NCBI GenBank assembly: GCA_942486035.1
Contig: CALNXK010000025.1
Span: 537,501 to 601,500 of the forward strand
Length of the DNA stretch: 64,000 bases
Direction: 5' to 3'
Origin: Porites lobata
Taxonomy: Eukaryota; Cnidaria; Anthozoa; Scleractinia; Poritidae
Part shown: piece by piece, positions 45,791 through 57,400 of the stretch
Position numbering within the stretch: position 1 is the stretch's first letter
How the letters are laid out: each line of letters starts with the position of its first letter
Translations under genes and position numbers: made by a program
The notes under the pieces: model-generated
The model's input: the letters and a program-made list of their open reading frames with translations, nothing else
Database searches by the model: none
What the model was told of the DNA's origin: nothing

Positions 45791-46443
45791 TACATGTATA
45801 CTATATAGCTATATATACATTGTCTTCGGAGGGTTATTTAAGTATTTTTGACCATGCAACTTTTAAAAATTATAACTCTGTTGTTATTTACAATTCCGTA
45901 TAAAGCTATACCTCATTGGAAAGTCAGTCTCAGGAAACCCATAATATTTTGCCAAAAAAAATTAACATGGCATATTTCTGCCAAAAAAATTTTTCAAATT
46001 TATGAAGAATGTCATTTTGCCAGGAAATGTGTTTATTTTGTGTAATATGGTAGCAAAACAGTTTTTTCTTCAAAATCTAAGCAAAACAACGCGAAAATCG
46101 TTCGAAAATATAGAGGAACTTGGAATTTTCTACAAATTTATTTTGAGACGCTATCAGATTATGCTAATCGGATTATCATAATTAGCATAATGACATTCTA
46201 TACATCGTCGTCCCTCGTGCTCAAGTGGTTTACTTTACACAGACGCTTGTTTTCTTTGGTTTCCATCGAAATATCGAGTTAAAGACCAACCCTACCCCGG
46301 TTCTCTCCTACCCGTGGGAGGTTGGTTAAAGACAAACAAGCATGAATTTGTCGATATAATTCATCAAAATATCAAAATAAGCAAGGATTTGACGGCAAAA
46401 AGCTACCTACCTACCTACCTAAAAAGCTAAGCGAAGGCCAAGC
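45791..46443. other. Duplicated non-coding flank (copy B)
   Basis: Counterpart of 8854-9486. The hairpin repeat is partly deleted, and a short ctac(ctac)n run is added near 46405. Confidence 0.6.
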
Positions 46444-46469
46444 GGGAAGGAATCGGCAGGACTTTTCCG

Positions 46470-46552
46470 CGGGTGAAGGGTGGCGGGTGGCGGGTGACGG
46501 GTGAAGGGTGACGGGTAGCGGGTGGCGGGTAGCGGGTGGCGGGTGGCGGGTT
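46470..46552 (+). repeat. Left terminal minisatellite (gggtgacgggtggc type)
   Basis: About 11 imperfect 7-bp units of gggtgac, gggtggc, gggtagc and gggtgaa. The complementary array lies at the opposite end of the element. Confidence 0.9.
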
Positions 46553-46604
46553 AAAAATATATATGAAATAAAATATTATAACTCGTTATAGTGTAATTGA
46601 TATA

Positions 46605-46930
46605 GAGGATATTACACGGTGGCGCGAAGATATGAATTTATTTCGAGTGACCAAACAATATTTTACGAACGAGAACAATATTTTACGAAAAATATTGTTT
46701 TTGCTACGAGAAAATAAAATTCATATCTTCAAGCCGCTGTGTAATGTTCTTTTTATTACATAGACAAAAAGACATCGATAAAATAATAGAGGGAAATTAT
46801 CGAAATTACGTCATCGATAAACTCACGTGTCAGATTATGGAAAATAAACCACTCCTGTCCCGGATGTAGTTTTTATGAATTTTACGAGTGGTATATTTTC
46901 CAGTAAAACACTCGTGTCTATATAATAAAT
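46605..46930. repeat. Palindromic MITE-like repeats
   Basis: At 46605-46750 tattacacggtggcgcgaag pairs with a near-complement ending gccgctgtgtaatg. Just beyond, tttattacatagaca (about 46753) pairs with tgtctatataataaa (about 46915). These look like two adjacent or nested small palindromic elements. Confidence 0.55.
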
Positions 46931-47479
46931 TGATATAACTGTATGTTGTAATTTTCAAATAATTTCAACGTTTATGTACTTGTTTTATCTACTTACGCGG
47001 AGGTTTACTCAAGGTTTCACGCCGCTATACATCTGCAGTCTGTCATCCGTTACAGTTACTCACGCCATACGGTGCCATGCTGTGCCAGTAAAAAATAATC
47101 TTGTCTACATTCTGTACAGTACACAACTGTATGGTGAACGTAAGCCTTGCTTTAAATTGAAACGAAAATATACAACATAGTCCCTCGCCATTTTGAGGAA
47201 CACTTATACATCATAAACATTTTAACAAGATGTTTTTATACTTTACAAAAAAGCAAGGCAAGACTCCTATTTTTCAAATTTAAACCTTTATAAAAACACA
47301 ACCTAGCTTTGAGAAAATAGGGATCGAACCTACCGCAGCAACCTGATTGGTTTTTTGCAAGGAGCCAATCAAACCGCACCATTTTCGATTCTCCAAACAA
47401 ACCAGGGTGGATATATAAACGCTTCCTAAATCAAGCAATACGGAATGGTTCCGAGTTCACCTCAACCATCCCACCACAT

Positions 47480-47525
47480 AGCAACTGATGAGAATCGTAA
47501 GATTCGAAACCGCCGGTCTTGCTTG
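47480..47525 (+). ncRNA. Hammerhead ribozyme (type I-like, short stem III)
   Basis: All core parts are present in order. Stem I 5' strand is agcaa (47480-47484). The catalytic box CTGATGA is 47485-47491. Stem II is gaatc/gattc closed by gtaa. GAAA is 47506-47509. A minimal stem III ccg/cgg follows, then the UC cleavage dinucleotide (47517-47518). Stem I 3' strand is ttgct, fully complementary to agcaa. Short-stem-III hammerheads are known from Penelope-like elements and retrozymes in animals, including cnidarians. A CCAAT-like box and tatataaa lie about 70-130 bp upstream, so the ribozyme could sit at the 5' end of a transcript. Confidence 0.85.
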
Positions 47526-48472
47526 TAAACGTGTATTTAACTACACACATTATGTAGTGGCACAAAGAAGCCCGTCAATTGATTGGTAAAAAAACAACAT
47601 GCTAATGGTATTGAAAAGTATTGAGCTTTAAAATACTCTCCTCCGATATTAAAACTACAAGTGACATTTACAAAGCGATTGGGTTTTAAGACGACATTCA
47701 AAGGACACAGCATCATAATGTATTTAAATCATGCTTAGACGTGATAAATACCCAAAACCACTGTCAGATCTGGATATATTGTTTTAAAACGACTACGTGC
47801 TGTGTACGGCTAAACATTGTTCTCTGAGATCGCGTAAACCTAAACTTTACGGAGATATTAAAAGCAGTTACTCTCAGATAACAGCGGCTATGGATAAATT
47901 ATTATATTTCTGAGTAAACATATCTCATAAACGGGCGACCAATTCAGCAGGAATACGCGCGAACTGAATTAATTGTCTGTTGAACGTTCAAAAGGTTCTG
48001 CTCCACTTACACAATTTTCCCTTGCGGAACATAAACTGTACCGAGCCGTATCTTGGTCCGCTATATAGAAGCGATATCATCGTTCAAATTTTAAACTGTA
48101 AGATCCCCTGAAAGAGGTCTCTTCATTGGAGCAATGTGTAAAACGTTTCATAGGTTTCACGCCGGTGAAGATGTGCGGCCTGTCACCTCTTGCAAGTTTT
48201 TACTTGTCCCAACTTATAACAAAAGAACAAACGCACTTGTCAAAAATCTGAGACACTGTTCAAACATGTCGAGAAGAGAATGCGATCTTACTTGTCTGGT
48301 CTCAGGATAAATATATATTACTTTAATTTTTATGAGTTCCTCTCGTGCCTGCGATATCGTGTAGAAGAATATAGCTAAAATATCGCTTTTTGTAATGTTT
48401 ATTATCCTTTTTCTTTTTTTGGTTTACACTTTTTATTTTTATTTTTGTTATTTTTGACGGCCTGACAATTTG

Positions 48473-48572
48473 TCACCCGTCACCCACCACCCGCTATCCG
48501 TCACCCGCTACCCGCTACCCGCCACCTGTCACCCGTCACCCGTCACCCGCCACCCGTCACCCGTCACCCGCG
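48473..48572 (-). repeat. Right terminal minisatellite (complementary array)
   Basis: About 14 imperfect units of cacccgt/cacccgc type, the inverted counterpart of the array at 46470-46552. A fold between them would form a long imperfect stem. Confidence 0.9.
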
Positions 48573-48692
48573 GAAAAGTCCTGCCGGGAAGGAGTTCATT
48601 GCGTTTCAACCACAGGCGGCCCAAACTCACGTTGCAAGAAAAGGTTGTAATGTAATTTACATAACATAGGTGACGCGCCGGTGTCGCGTGAC

Positions 48693-51600
48693 AGGCGACC
48701 GTTGAAAATATAAGAGACTTTGTATGAGAAATATATTACTGAAATCTGCGAACGCTAGATTACGCTAAACCTTACTTTTTCTTAAATGAAATGAATAAAA
48801 AAGTCTTACCTGCAATCTATTCCACTACGTTTTGGTGTCTGTTTGTCGTTTTACTGTTTTTTTGGCTTTATTGCGTAACCGATCAAACGACGCCAATGTG
48901 TCCTTGCAAAAGGAAATATGGATACCTTTGGAATGCTCAGAAATTGTGTGAATCGTGAGCGTAAGATCTGCCGGGCAAAGTACTACGAAGCAAAGGTTAG
49001 CCATTTGAGGGAGTGCAAGCCATCCGTGTGGTGGAAAGAGGTGAAAAAGATCAACGGCATGTCACCTGCCTCAGAAACGCGGGACAACACCAGCAAATTA
49101 CTGCAACACCTAGGTTTTTCACCAGGTGCCCAGGCAAGTTACATCAATTCAGCGTTCCTGACCCCAGTGCAGATTTTTGAGTCTCCTACCCACAATCCTT
49201 TTGACCCACCACAAGCCAATAACGAAAGCCATGCCGTAAATATGATATCGGAGTTTTCAACTTTTATGAAACTATCTGCACTCAACCCCTCCAAAGCACA
49301 CGGACCAGACGGTATCCCGGCATGGTTATTAAAAGAAAACGCTGATCTCTTGGCGGGTTCAGTCTCTGCGATCCTCAGCTCCTCGTTCCACGAATCCCGC
49401 CTTCCGCCATCTTGGAAAGAGGCTGACGTTGTCCCGGTCCCAAAACAAAGGCCCATTAATGATATTAACAAGCACCTCCGTCCGATTTCCCTTCCGCCTA
49501 TCCTGTCTAAACTCGCTGAAGATCACATTGTTGAAAAGTACGTTAAACCTGCTGTGTTACAAAGAATCGACCCTCGACAATTTGGAACTATTCCCAAATC
49601 GTCTACTACACATGCCTTGGTCAATATGACGCATAGTTGGCTTGTTAACACCGACGGAAATGGTGCCACGGCAAGAGTAGTCCTACTTGATTTCCGTAAG
49701 GCCTTTGACCTTATCGATCACGGTGTTCTTGTTTAAAAACTAGCAACATATGATTTTCCGAGTCAAGTCAAAGGTTGGATTGTAGACTTCTTGATGGACC
49801 GGAAACAAAGAGTTAAACTTGCTCAGGATTGTCACTCTGAATGGCGCTCTGTGCCTTTCGGTGTCCCCAGGGAACAAAACTAGGCCCCAGGTTATTTCTT
49901 GTCATGATTAATGACTTGGACACACCAGTTGACATGTGGAAACACGTGGATGATACATCTTGTTCCGAAATAGTTACAAAGGGTAGTGAGAGCAAACTCC
50001 AAGAAGCTCTGGATGACCTTTCGAGACAAGCGAGTCTCGATGGGTTCCAACTGAATGAGGCCAGGTGCAAAGAACTTCGAATTGGATTCTCAAACAGCAA
50101 CCACGATTTTGAACCCCTAGTCCTAAATCGCAAACCCCTTGAATTAGTCACCAGTGCCAAATTGCTAGGCGTGACCATTAGCCACGATTTAAAGTGGAAC
50201 ATGCACTCTTCTGAACTAATTAGAAAATGTTCCTCTCGTCTCTATTTTTTACGTCAACTCAAGAGATCCGGAGTGGCACCAAGTGACTGGTGCAATTCTG
50301 TGTGACATGTATTAGGCCAGTCCTGGAATACGCAAGTCCTGTATTCCATCGTTCTCTACCAAACTACATCAGTGAAGATTTGGAACGGATCCAAAGAAGG
50401 GCTTTCAGAATCATCTATCCTGACCTGTCATATAGTGTAGCACTAGAAACAGTTGGCCTACCGAAACTTCATGAGAGGAGAGAAAAGATTTCAATCGATC
50501 TGTTTGACGAGATCGTCTGTAACCCCACCCACAATCTCCATAGCCTCCTCCCCCAAAGGAAGAGTTGTAAATATGCACTGAGACGCAAAAGTGATTTCAC
50601 TCTCCCCCTATGTAAAACCGAGCGTTTGAAGAAAAGTTTTATTTTTAGCCATGTCTATAAGATGTAGATTATTTTCTTATTTTCTCTTTGTTATCATCAG
50701 TATTTGTAAATATCCCGTAATTCAGCCTATGGCTGCAATGGTGTTTATAATAAAGTATCTATCTAAGTATCTATCTATCTCCGCTGTTACTCCTTTCATA
50801 GACCGAAGTGAAGGCTGGTCACTTCGATCTGTCGGGATCCTGGACCAGTCGCAACAAAAATGTGTTTTTTTTCGCCGAAATTCAAATCCGCTGCAAATTT
50901 TTCAGCTCCAGCCCAAGAAGGAAACCTCTTCTTCCTCTCTGGGAGATCAGCTCGAAAAAAGAATCCATAATTTCACCTAACAAATCGAGCCATTTGTGCC
51001 AGACTTCGAGGCACGTCTGGCTTTCGTCCAGTGCCTGTGACCACTGTTTGTTGCGCCTACCAACTAATTTGCATTTGAAATTGGAAACCTTGCTAGGGTG
51101 ACAATTAGCACTTACGCGACGGGTGCAAGGGCAGAAATGACCCGTTAACGAGGCTCCTCGCCCCACCACGCCAAGGGAGTGAACACGCGATCCCTCACAT
51201 AGCCGGGACCGTCATGTTATTATTAGTCACCCGTCGTGTAAGTGCTAATTGTCACCATAGCAAGGTTTCCAATTTCAAATGCAAATTAGTTGGTAGGCGC
51301 AACAAACAGTGATCACAGGCACTGGACGAAAGCCAGACGTGCCTCGAAGTCCGGCACAAATGGCTCGATTTGATGGGGAAATTGTGGATTTTTTTTCGCG
51401 CCAATCTCCCAGAGAGGAAGAAGAGATTTCCTTCTTCGGCTGGAGCTGAAAAATTTGCAGCGGATTTGAATTTCGGTGAAAAAAAAACGACATTTTTGTT
51501 TCGAATGGTCCAGGACCCCGACAGATTGAAGTGACCAGCCTTCACTTCGTTCTGTGAAAGGAGTAACAGCAGCTTTGCAATAAAGCTAAAAAAAAAACAG

Positions 51601-51761
51601 TAAAACGACAAACAGACACCAAAACGCTGTGGAGTAGATTGTGGGTAAGACTTGTTTATTCATTTCATTTAAGAAAAATTAAGGTTTAGCGGTATTTAGC
51701 GTTCGCAGATCTCAGTAATATATTTCTCATACAAAGTCTCTTATATTTTCAACGCTCGCCT
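48693..51761. mobile_element. Foldback element with ~500-bp arms, carrying a nested LINE
   Basis: The right arm (51228-51761) is continuous. The left arm (48693-48874 plus 50783-51120) is split by a LINE. Between the arms is a centre of only about 110 bp. Without the LINE the element is about 1.16 kb and almost entirely palindromic. Short gttac-type repeats flank the right end. It lies in the gap of copy B that has no equivalent in A. No coding capacity of its own. Confidence 0.75.
48875..50782 (+). pseudogene. 5'-truncated CR1/L2-like LINE (reverse transcriptase)
   Basis: The first frame (48918-49736) carries the region ahead of the fingers (KAHGPDGIPAWLLKEN), LRPISLPPILSK and LLDFRKAFDLIDH, then a TAA. 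After it the reading continues in other frames with FGVPRGTKLGPRLFLVMIND, the catalytic box HVDDTS (first residue changed from the usual Tyr) and the thumb (KLLGVTIS). A further break near 50300 leads to the C-terminal region (RPVLEYASPVFH). The endonuclease is missing by 5' truncation. The 3' end has aataaa and an imperfect (tatc)n tail, typical of CR1/L2-group elements. It is inserted in the left arm of the foldback element, between tttattgc and gctgttac. Confidence 0.85.
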
Positions 51762-51786
51762 CGTTACGTTACGTTACGCTCGTTAC

Positions 51787-53466
51787 GTTGCCAGCCGCAT
51801 TGAAAGAAGTTGAGGAATATTACCAGGTGTCGTGAATATTTTATTGAGAAACCTAACCTAGTTATTGCAACAGTTAACAGAGTTCAGCAAAGGGTGTTAT
51901 GCTTCACTGTCTTCCTTCAGCTTGGGTTAGTGTCAATCGCATGGGAGAAAACAAGAGAGGTTTATACTTACCTAATAGTTTATCTTTTCTTTGGTTATGA
52001 AAACTATAGACAACAAGAAGCATTTAGACATTTAATAATATTAGTTTCAAGGTTTTAAAATAATGAATCAGGAGTGATTCAATTCAAATTTTAATATGTG
52101 CATATGAAGATTTAATGGCGATAAAGCCATGCAACGTGGAATTTCACGATTTTAGTCAAAAGATAGTAGAGTTTATTTATATTCCATTACCTTGAAAAGC
52201 AACAACCAAGTGAACGCTCCTTTGATTTCCTACACTTTTATCGTTTGAAATCTTGGCTGGGATGTAGGTCTAGTAGTATGTGCGTGTTCGTGTTATTTAT
52301 TAACAAGGGTATTGTTAGAAAGTGACGCACCAGGCAGATTATAGTTAGTCTAAAATGTCAGTCGTCTAGGAGTTAGGGGGTGGAACGGCTGACATTTTAG
52401 ACTAGCAGTTTATTGACGAATGAAAAACATAGCTTTTTCAGGGTCAGTACCTACCAAGTTTGAGCATAAACTACGTCGCCATCAATGAAGATTTGGAAAA
52501 ATTATCACCATAGCTGTATTTTAGATAAAGATGGACATTTGTTGTGATAGTGTTACAATGACAGCGGAGTTGTCATAGTAACAAAATGAAACCATCATCT
52601 ATTTTTACTTGCAGCCATATTTCTCGACCTTGTAAAGTGTTTTACCAAAATCGTTCACGGGAGCTTTTTCCTCCAATAGCTGCCTCGGTGTTCGTGAAGT
52701 TTAATAGAGATCTGCCAGTGCACTCTCGAGATTTTTTGAGATAAAATGTTTCTGGCTAGAAAACGAGTAAAAACTGGACAATCTTGATGTTCTGCCGTTA
52801 TCTATAGAAATAACGAAGCGCTCTGGAATTGCAATTTCGCCCCATGGTAGTGGAGAAACTGATTTTTTACAAGGCAATAGACCATGTTCGAGTTGCCTGA
52901 AGCCTCCGTTTCAAGGCGACGCTAAGTTCAAAGCAATTAATATGAATTTCATTTTTATTCTCATGCAAGTAAAAGTCACTTTTCGCGACAAAGGTTTCTT
53001 TACTTATATCCTTGTTTTGAATGTGAGAGTTTTTGGAACTCGGAAATGGCCTTTGATAAAGCTTTGCCGACCTATTTGATAAGTGGTTTAAATCTAGCGA
53101 ACATATTGCATAGATTTTGTTGCATGTTTAAAGTGTCCATAAGCTAAAAAAATATTTTTTTAATTGAAAATTCACATTAACCTCAGCGTGTGCGTGTGTT
53201 TTTTTAAAACTTATCTCAAGTTTGCCTTCTTTTTGCCACCCCATTCATCTAAGTTTTCCTCTCGGGAGCCTCCTGGACCGTGAAAGGAGCTGAGACGTAC
53301 TAAGGATCCATGTTGTAGATCAAAGAACACGTGACCTTAGATAAAAGTAAACAAGTGTGGAGTGCTAGAAATATTTCTTCCAATTCACAAACTGAAATTG
53401 CCGTTAAAAGTTACAATTAGTTTACGAGTTTTCGATTGATTTGTTTTGAAATAGGCAGAGTAAAAG
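51787..53466 (+). other. Upstream region of GPCR B with empty Gypsy target site
   Basis: Matches 10235-10522 plus 22257-23550 of copy A. At 52068-52072 the single tcagg followed by agtgattcaattc is the pre-insertion site of the Gypsy element. A short 30-50 bp inverted duplication of the aaaatgtcagtcgtctagg type sits near 52350-52410. The acceptor-like aaatag before the GPCR start is kept. Confidence 0.7.
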
Positions 53467-54459
53467 ATGGTGCTGAGCGATGCAGAAGTGAGCATTGTAA
53501 CCGTACTGTACGCCTTTACGATGCTTGCAGCTATTGTGGGCAACTCTCTTCTGATATATATCGTGTGGAAAAAACCTGAGGTACGGTCACTGACAAGTTC
53601 TATGTTCGTCAACATGGCCATAGCCGATTTATTGGTGGCCCTGTTCATGATGCCTCTTTCCATTGTCAACGCTCACACGGAAAGTAAGTGGAAGGTACCT
53701 GGGTTGCCTGGTGACATCATCTGCAGGGGCTCTATTCTAATTTCCCATGCCACCCTCATTGCGTCTATCCTGTGCCTGGTTTTTATGGCGATCGACAGGT
53801 ACTGCGCCATTGTCTGTCCTCTGTCGGTCCACTCTGTGTGGTTCAGAAAGGCGAAATTTGTCACACCTTTGATCTGGGTTATGTCAATCGCTCTAATGGC
53901 TATCATGCCTGTCGTCTACAAATTAAATTATGAACACTCTTTATGTGAAATTGACCCGAATGTTTTGGGCCAGAACCCGACATTTCGTGGTGTTTACCTC
54001 TACATTTTCTTCATCACCTACATAATTCCTCTGGCCACCATATGTCCGCTGTACGCGAAAGCGGCTCGTAAGCTATGGTTTAACCAGGAACCAGGCAATC
54101 ATCTGATTGAAGAACAACAGCTTCGACTGCTGGTTACAAGAAGGAAAGTGGTCCGCATGCTCGTCATCATTGTTGTGGTGTTTGCTATTTGTTGGCTTCC
54201 CGCGCAGGTAATACACCTTTTCTGGGTAGCAACAACTTTTCGTGAAAACCCGCCAGAAATCGTCATGTACCTGGGATTTTGGTTGGCCCACGCAAACAGC
54301 GCCATCAACCCTTGGCTGTATATTGCCTTAAGCACAAAGATTAGATTGGCCTTCAACCGGATGGTAACCTTCCGAAAATCTCATCCGGCCTTGAGGAAAA
54401 GTACCCAGGGAATGAGTCACTCAACTAAAGCCTCGACATTCCAGGAGGCTAAGGTGTAG
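53467..54459 (+). CDS. Class A (rhodopsin-like) GPCR, paralog B
   Basis: 330 residues with the same seven-helix plan as paralog A and about 90% identity by hand count. GN in TM1, Asp in TM2, DRY in TM3, CWLP in TM6 and NPWLY in TM7 are all intact, as are the two disulfide cysteines. TM7 and most of TM2 are unchanged. Differences cluster at the top of TM3 (SILISHATLIAS against SYILISVSTLSAS in A) and in the second extracellular loop, which is three residues longer (KLNYEHSLCEI) and has lost the N-glycosylation sequon (NPT replaces NAT). Those sites usually shape ligand recognition, so the paralogs may differ in ligand or affinity. A LINE starts about 20 bp after the stop codon on the same strand and probably supplies a new 3' end. 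Confidence 0.92.
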   Translation: MVLSDAEVSIVTVLYAFTMLAAIVGNSLLIYIVWKKPEVRSLTSSMFVNMAIADLLVALFMMPLSIVNAHTESKWKVPGLPGDIICRGSILISHATLIASILCLVFMAIDRYCAIVCPLSVHSVWFRKAKFVTPLIWVMSIALMAIMPVVYKLNYEHSLCEIDPNVLGQNPTFRGVYLYIFFITYIIPLATICPLYAKAARKLWFNQEPGNHLIEEQQLRLLVTRRKVVRMLVIIVVVFAICWLPAQVIHLFWVATTFRENPPEIVMYLGFWLAHANSAINPWLYIALSTKIRLAFNRMVTFRKSHPALRKSTQGMSHSTKASTFQEAKV

Positions 54460-54488
54460 TCATACGAACCAGGAGACCAACCATCTTT

Positions 54489-57400
54489 CTCTGGTGTCGT
54501 AAACGTAAGGCAGACCTGTTTTTTTTGCAAGAGACGCACTCGATCGCTGCAACAGAGAATCAATGGATAAATGAATGGGGTGCTGAGATAATATCTTGCC
54601 ATGGTAGTTCAAATGCGCGAGGTGTTACGATTTTGTTTAAAAATGGTATTGATTACAGCATTAATCATAAAATTGTAGACCCCGAGGGGCGATACATTAT
54701 TTTAAAAGCTTGCATCCAAGATAAAGTCTATGTGCTGATTAATGTTTATGCGCCGAACAAAGATAAAGACCAAGTGAATTTTTTCAACAAGCTACTTTCA
54801 ATTTTGCAAAATGAAAATCTGGATTCTGTTGACAACATTATACTAGGAGGAGATCTAAATTGCCAACTTGATCCATTACTCGACAAAAAAAGGCGGAGCA
54901 AGTATAAAAAGGAAATCAGTTATCTCTTGTGTCGACGATTTCAAAAGTAAATTAGATTTAGTAGATATTTGGAGATCCAAAAATCCTGACGTAAAAGGCT
55001 TTACATGGAGTCAGAAATCTCCCCCAGTGTTCTGTCGTCTCGATTACTGGTTGATACCTAACAATCTGAGCGATTTTGTTGAATTGACCGAAATAATCCC
55101 AGCTGTACGAACAGATCATGATGCAATTTCTTTAGAACTCGGAAAGTTAGAGAACGAATTGAAAGGGCCAGGAAACTGGAAAATGAACTGCTCACTGTCA
55201 GATGATGAAGAGTACGAAGAAGATATGGCCAGGATGATTCCACTTTGGACAGCAGAAGGACAGAAAGAATTCACAGATAATCGAATGATATGGGATTGGG
55301 TTAAATATAACATAAGAGCTCATGCTATTCAATACTCTAAAAGAAAGGCAAAAGAAAGGGTGAAAAAGGAACTTGACCTTCAGGAAGAATTAAGTAAAGC
55401 AAAGGGTAAACTTGAAAATAATCCAAACGACCATAACACAACCCATTATAACGTAGTTCGGGAGAAGTTGGAGTCGTTTTACGAAGAAAAAACCAAAGGC
55501 GTAATAATACGAGCACGGGCTAGATGGCATGAACATGGAGAGAAAAGCACAAAATATTTCTTAAACTTAGAAAAAAGGAACCACGTTAAAGAGCATATAA
55601 GAAAACTGTGCATAAATGGTAAAACTACAACGGATCCGCGCTATATACTAAAAGAACAAGAGCGTTTTTACAGGGAATTGTACAAAAGCAGCATTAATAG
55701 TCCTAATACAGGAGAGAAAATATCTTCATTTTTGAACGATCTGAATATTCCCCAACTTTCAGAGGAGCAAAAAAATTCTTGTGAAGGATTGATTTCTCCG
55801 GAAGAATGTTCTGAACTCTTGGACAGCTTCCAGAGTAATAAATCCCCTGGAAATGATGGCATTCCAGCTGAATTTTATAGAAAATTTTGGCCTTTAATAA
55901 GCGAAAGTTTTATCAGGTGCGCAAATGAATGTTTCGAAAAAGGGGAAATGTCATGCTCACAAAAACAGGCTGTAATTACCCTGCTTGAGAAAAGCGGAAA
56001 AGATCGCACTCTCCTCGAAAACTGGCGGCCGATATCTCTTGTTAATGTAGATACGAAAATTATGTCCAAGGTGATCGCAGCAAGGGTTAAAAAGGTGTTA
56101 CCCAGTATCATTCACTACAACCAGACGGGTTATGTTAAAGATCGTTTCATTGGTGAAGCAATACGTTCTATCTTCGATATTATGGACTTCACAGCTAAGG
56201 AAAAAATCCCAGGTTTACTGTTGTTTATAGATTTTCAAAAGGCTTTTGATAGTGTGGAATGGGAATTTCTCATTGAGAGTCTTAAAAAGTTTAACTTTGG
56301 ACGAGACTTCATTCAATGGATGAAAACCTTTTATAACAACATTCAAAGCTGTGTTATAAACAATGGCGTTAGTTCTAACTTGCTTACTCTGGAACGTGGT
56401 GTTAGGCAAGGTGATCCACTCTCTCCTTACTTATTCATAATTGCTGTAGAAACTTTAGCAATTGCCATAAGGCAAAAAGAGTCAATTAAAGGAATCACAA
56501 TAGGAACCGAGGAAACTAAGCTTTTACAGTTTGCAGACGATACAATCGCTGTGTTAGCTGACACAAGCTCGGCCGAAAGGTTATTTGAACTACTTAACAA
56601 ATTCGAAATGATCTCTGGACTCAAGATTAACTGTTCAGAAACTGAAGGTATGTGGATTGGATCTAAGAGACATTATAAAGAAAAACCATTCGGTGTTAAA
56701 TGGCCGGACGAGCCAATAAAAGCTCTAGGTGTATATTTTACTTACGACCAAAAATTGCTTAAAGAAAAGAATTTTATAGAACGACTGGATTCAATTAAAA
56801 AACTTATTAATATATGGTCCGCTAGAGGCTTATCGATATACGGTAAGGTGACAATAATCAAATCTTTTCTTATCCCCAAGTACATTTACGTTTGTTCGAT
56901 TCTTCCAACTCCCAATGAATTGCTAAAAGAATTGAATAAAATACTGTTTAAATTTCTCTGGAAAGGTGTAGATAAGGTAACAAGAGCTTCAGTTATAAAT
57001 GAATACGAAGAGGGAGGGCTAAGAATGTTTGATCTCGAGTGCATGGTTAAATCATTGAGATTAGCTTGGTTAAAACGTATCTTCAGTGGGACTAATGGAA
57101 CTTGGAAAAGCTACCTACAACACATAACGGGCTCCGTTGGGGGATTGTTCTTTTTTAACTGCAACTATAATATCTCGGATTACACAATTCCTTCTCAATT
57201 CTATCGGGAACTTTTGTTATGGTGGTCGCAATTTCGTGAAACGTTTGCCACTGAAGAAGACTGGAAAACCATAATCTGGAATAACAAAGAAATAAAAGTA
57301 GAAAACAAGCCGGTTTATTATAAACATTATGTTAATGCAAGAGTCATTTGCATTCAAGATCTTTTACTTAGTCTGAACAGCACTGATTCGGATTACACAA

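Larger units (their letters stand above)
46454..48585. mobile_element. Foldback-like element with minisatellite termini
   Basis: Inverted termini ggcaggacttttccgcggg and its complement bound 2.1 kb. The flanks gggaaggaat (46444-46453) and gggaaggagt (48586-48595) look like a 9-10 bp target duplication with one mismatch. Copy A has the uninterrupted site gggaaggaattcattg at 9494. Each end continues into GGGTGRCGGGTRGC-type tandem repeats. A target duplication of this length would fit Mutator-like elements, but no transposase is present. The interior holds a hammerhead ribozyme and a palindrome. Confidence 0.7.

Noticed and set aside
46461..46552. Regular short repeats that could suggest a CRISPR-like array
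   Set aside because: Units are 7 bp without spacers and have an inverted partner array at 48473. It is a transposon-end minisatellite in a eukaryotic genome.
47318..47334. gggatcgaacc, the complement of a tRNA B-box
   Set aside because: No matching A-box, acceptor stem or cloverleaf could be drawn around it.
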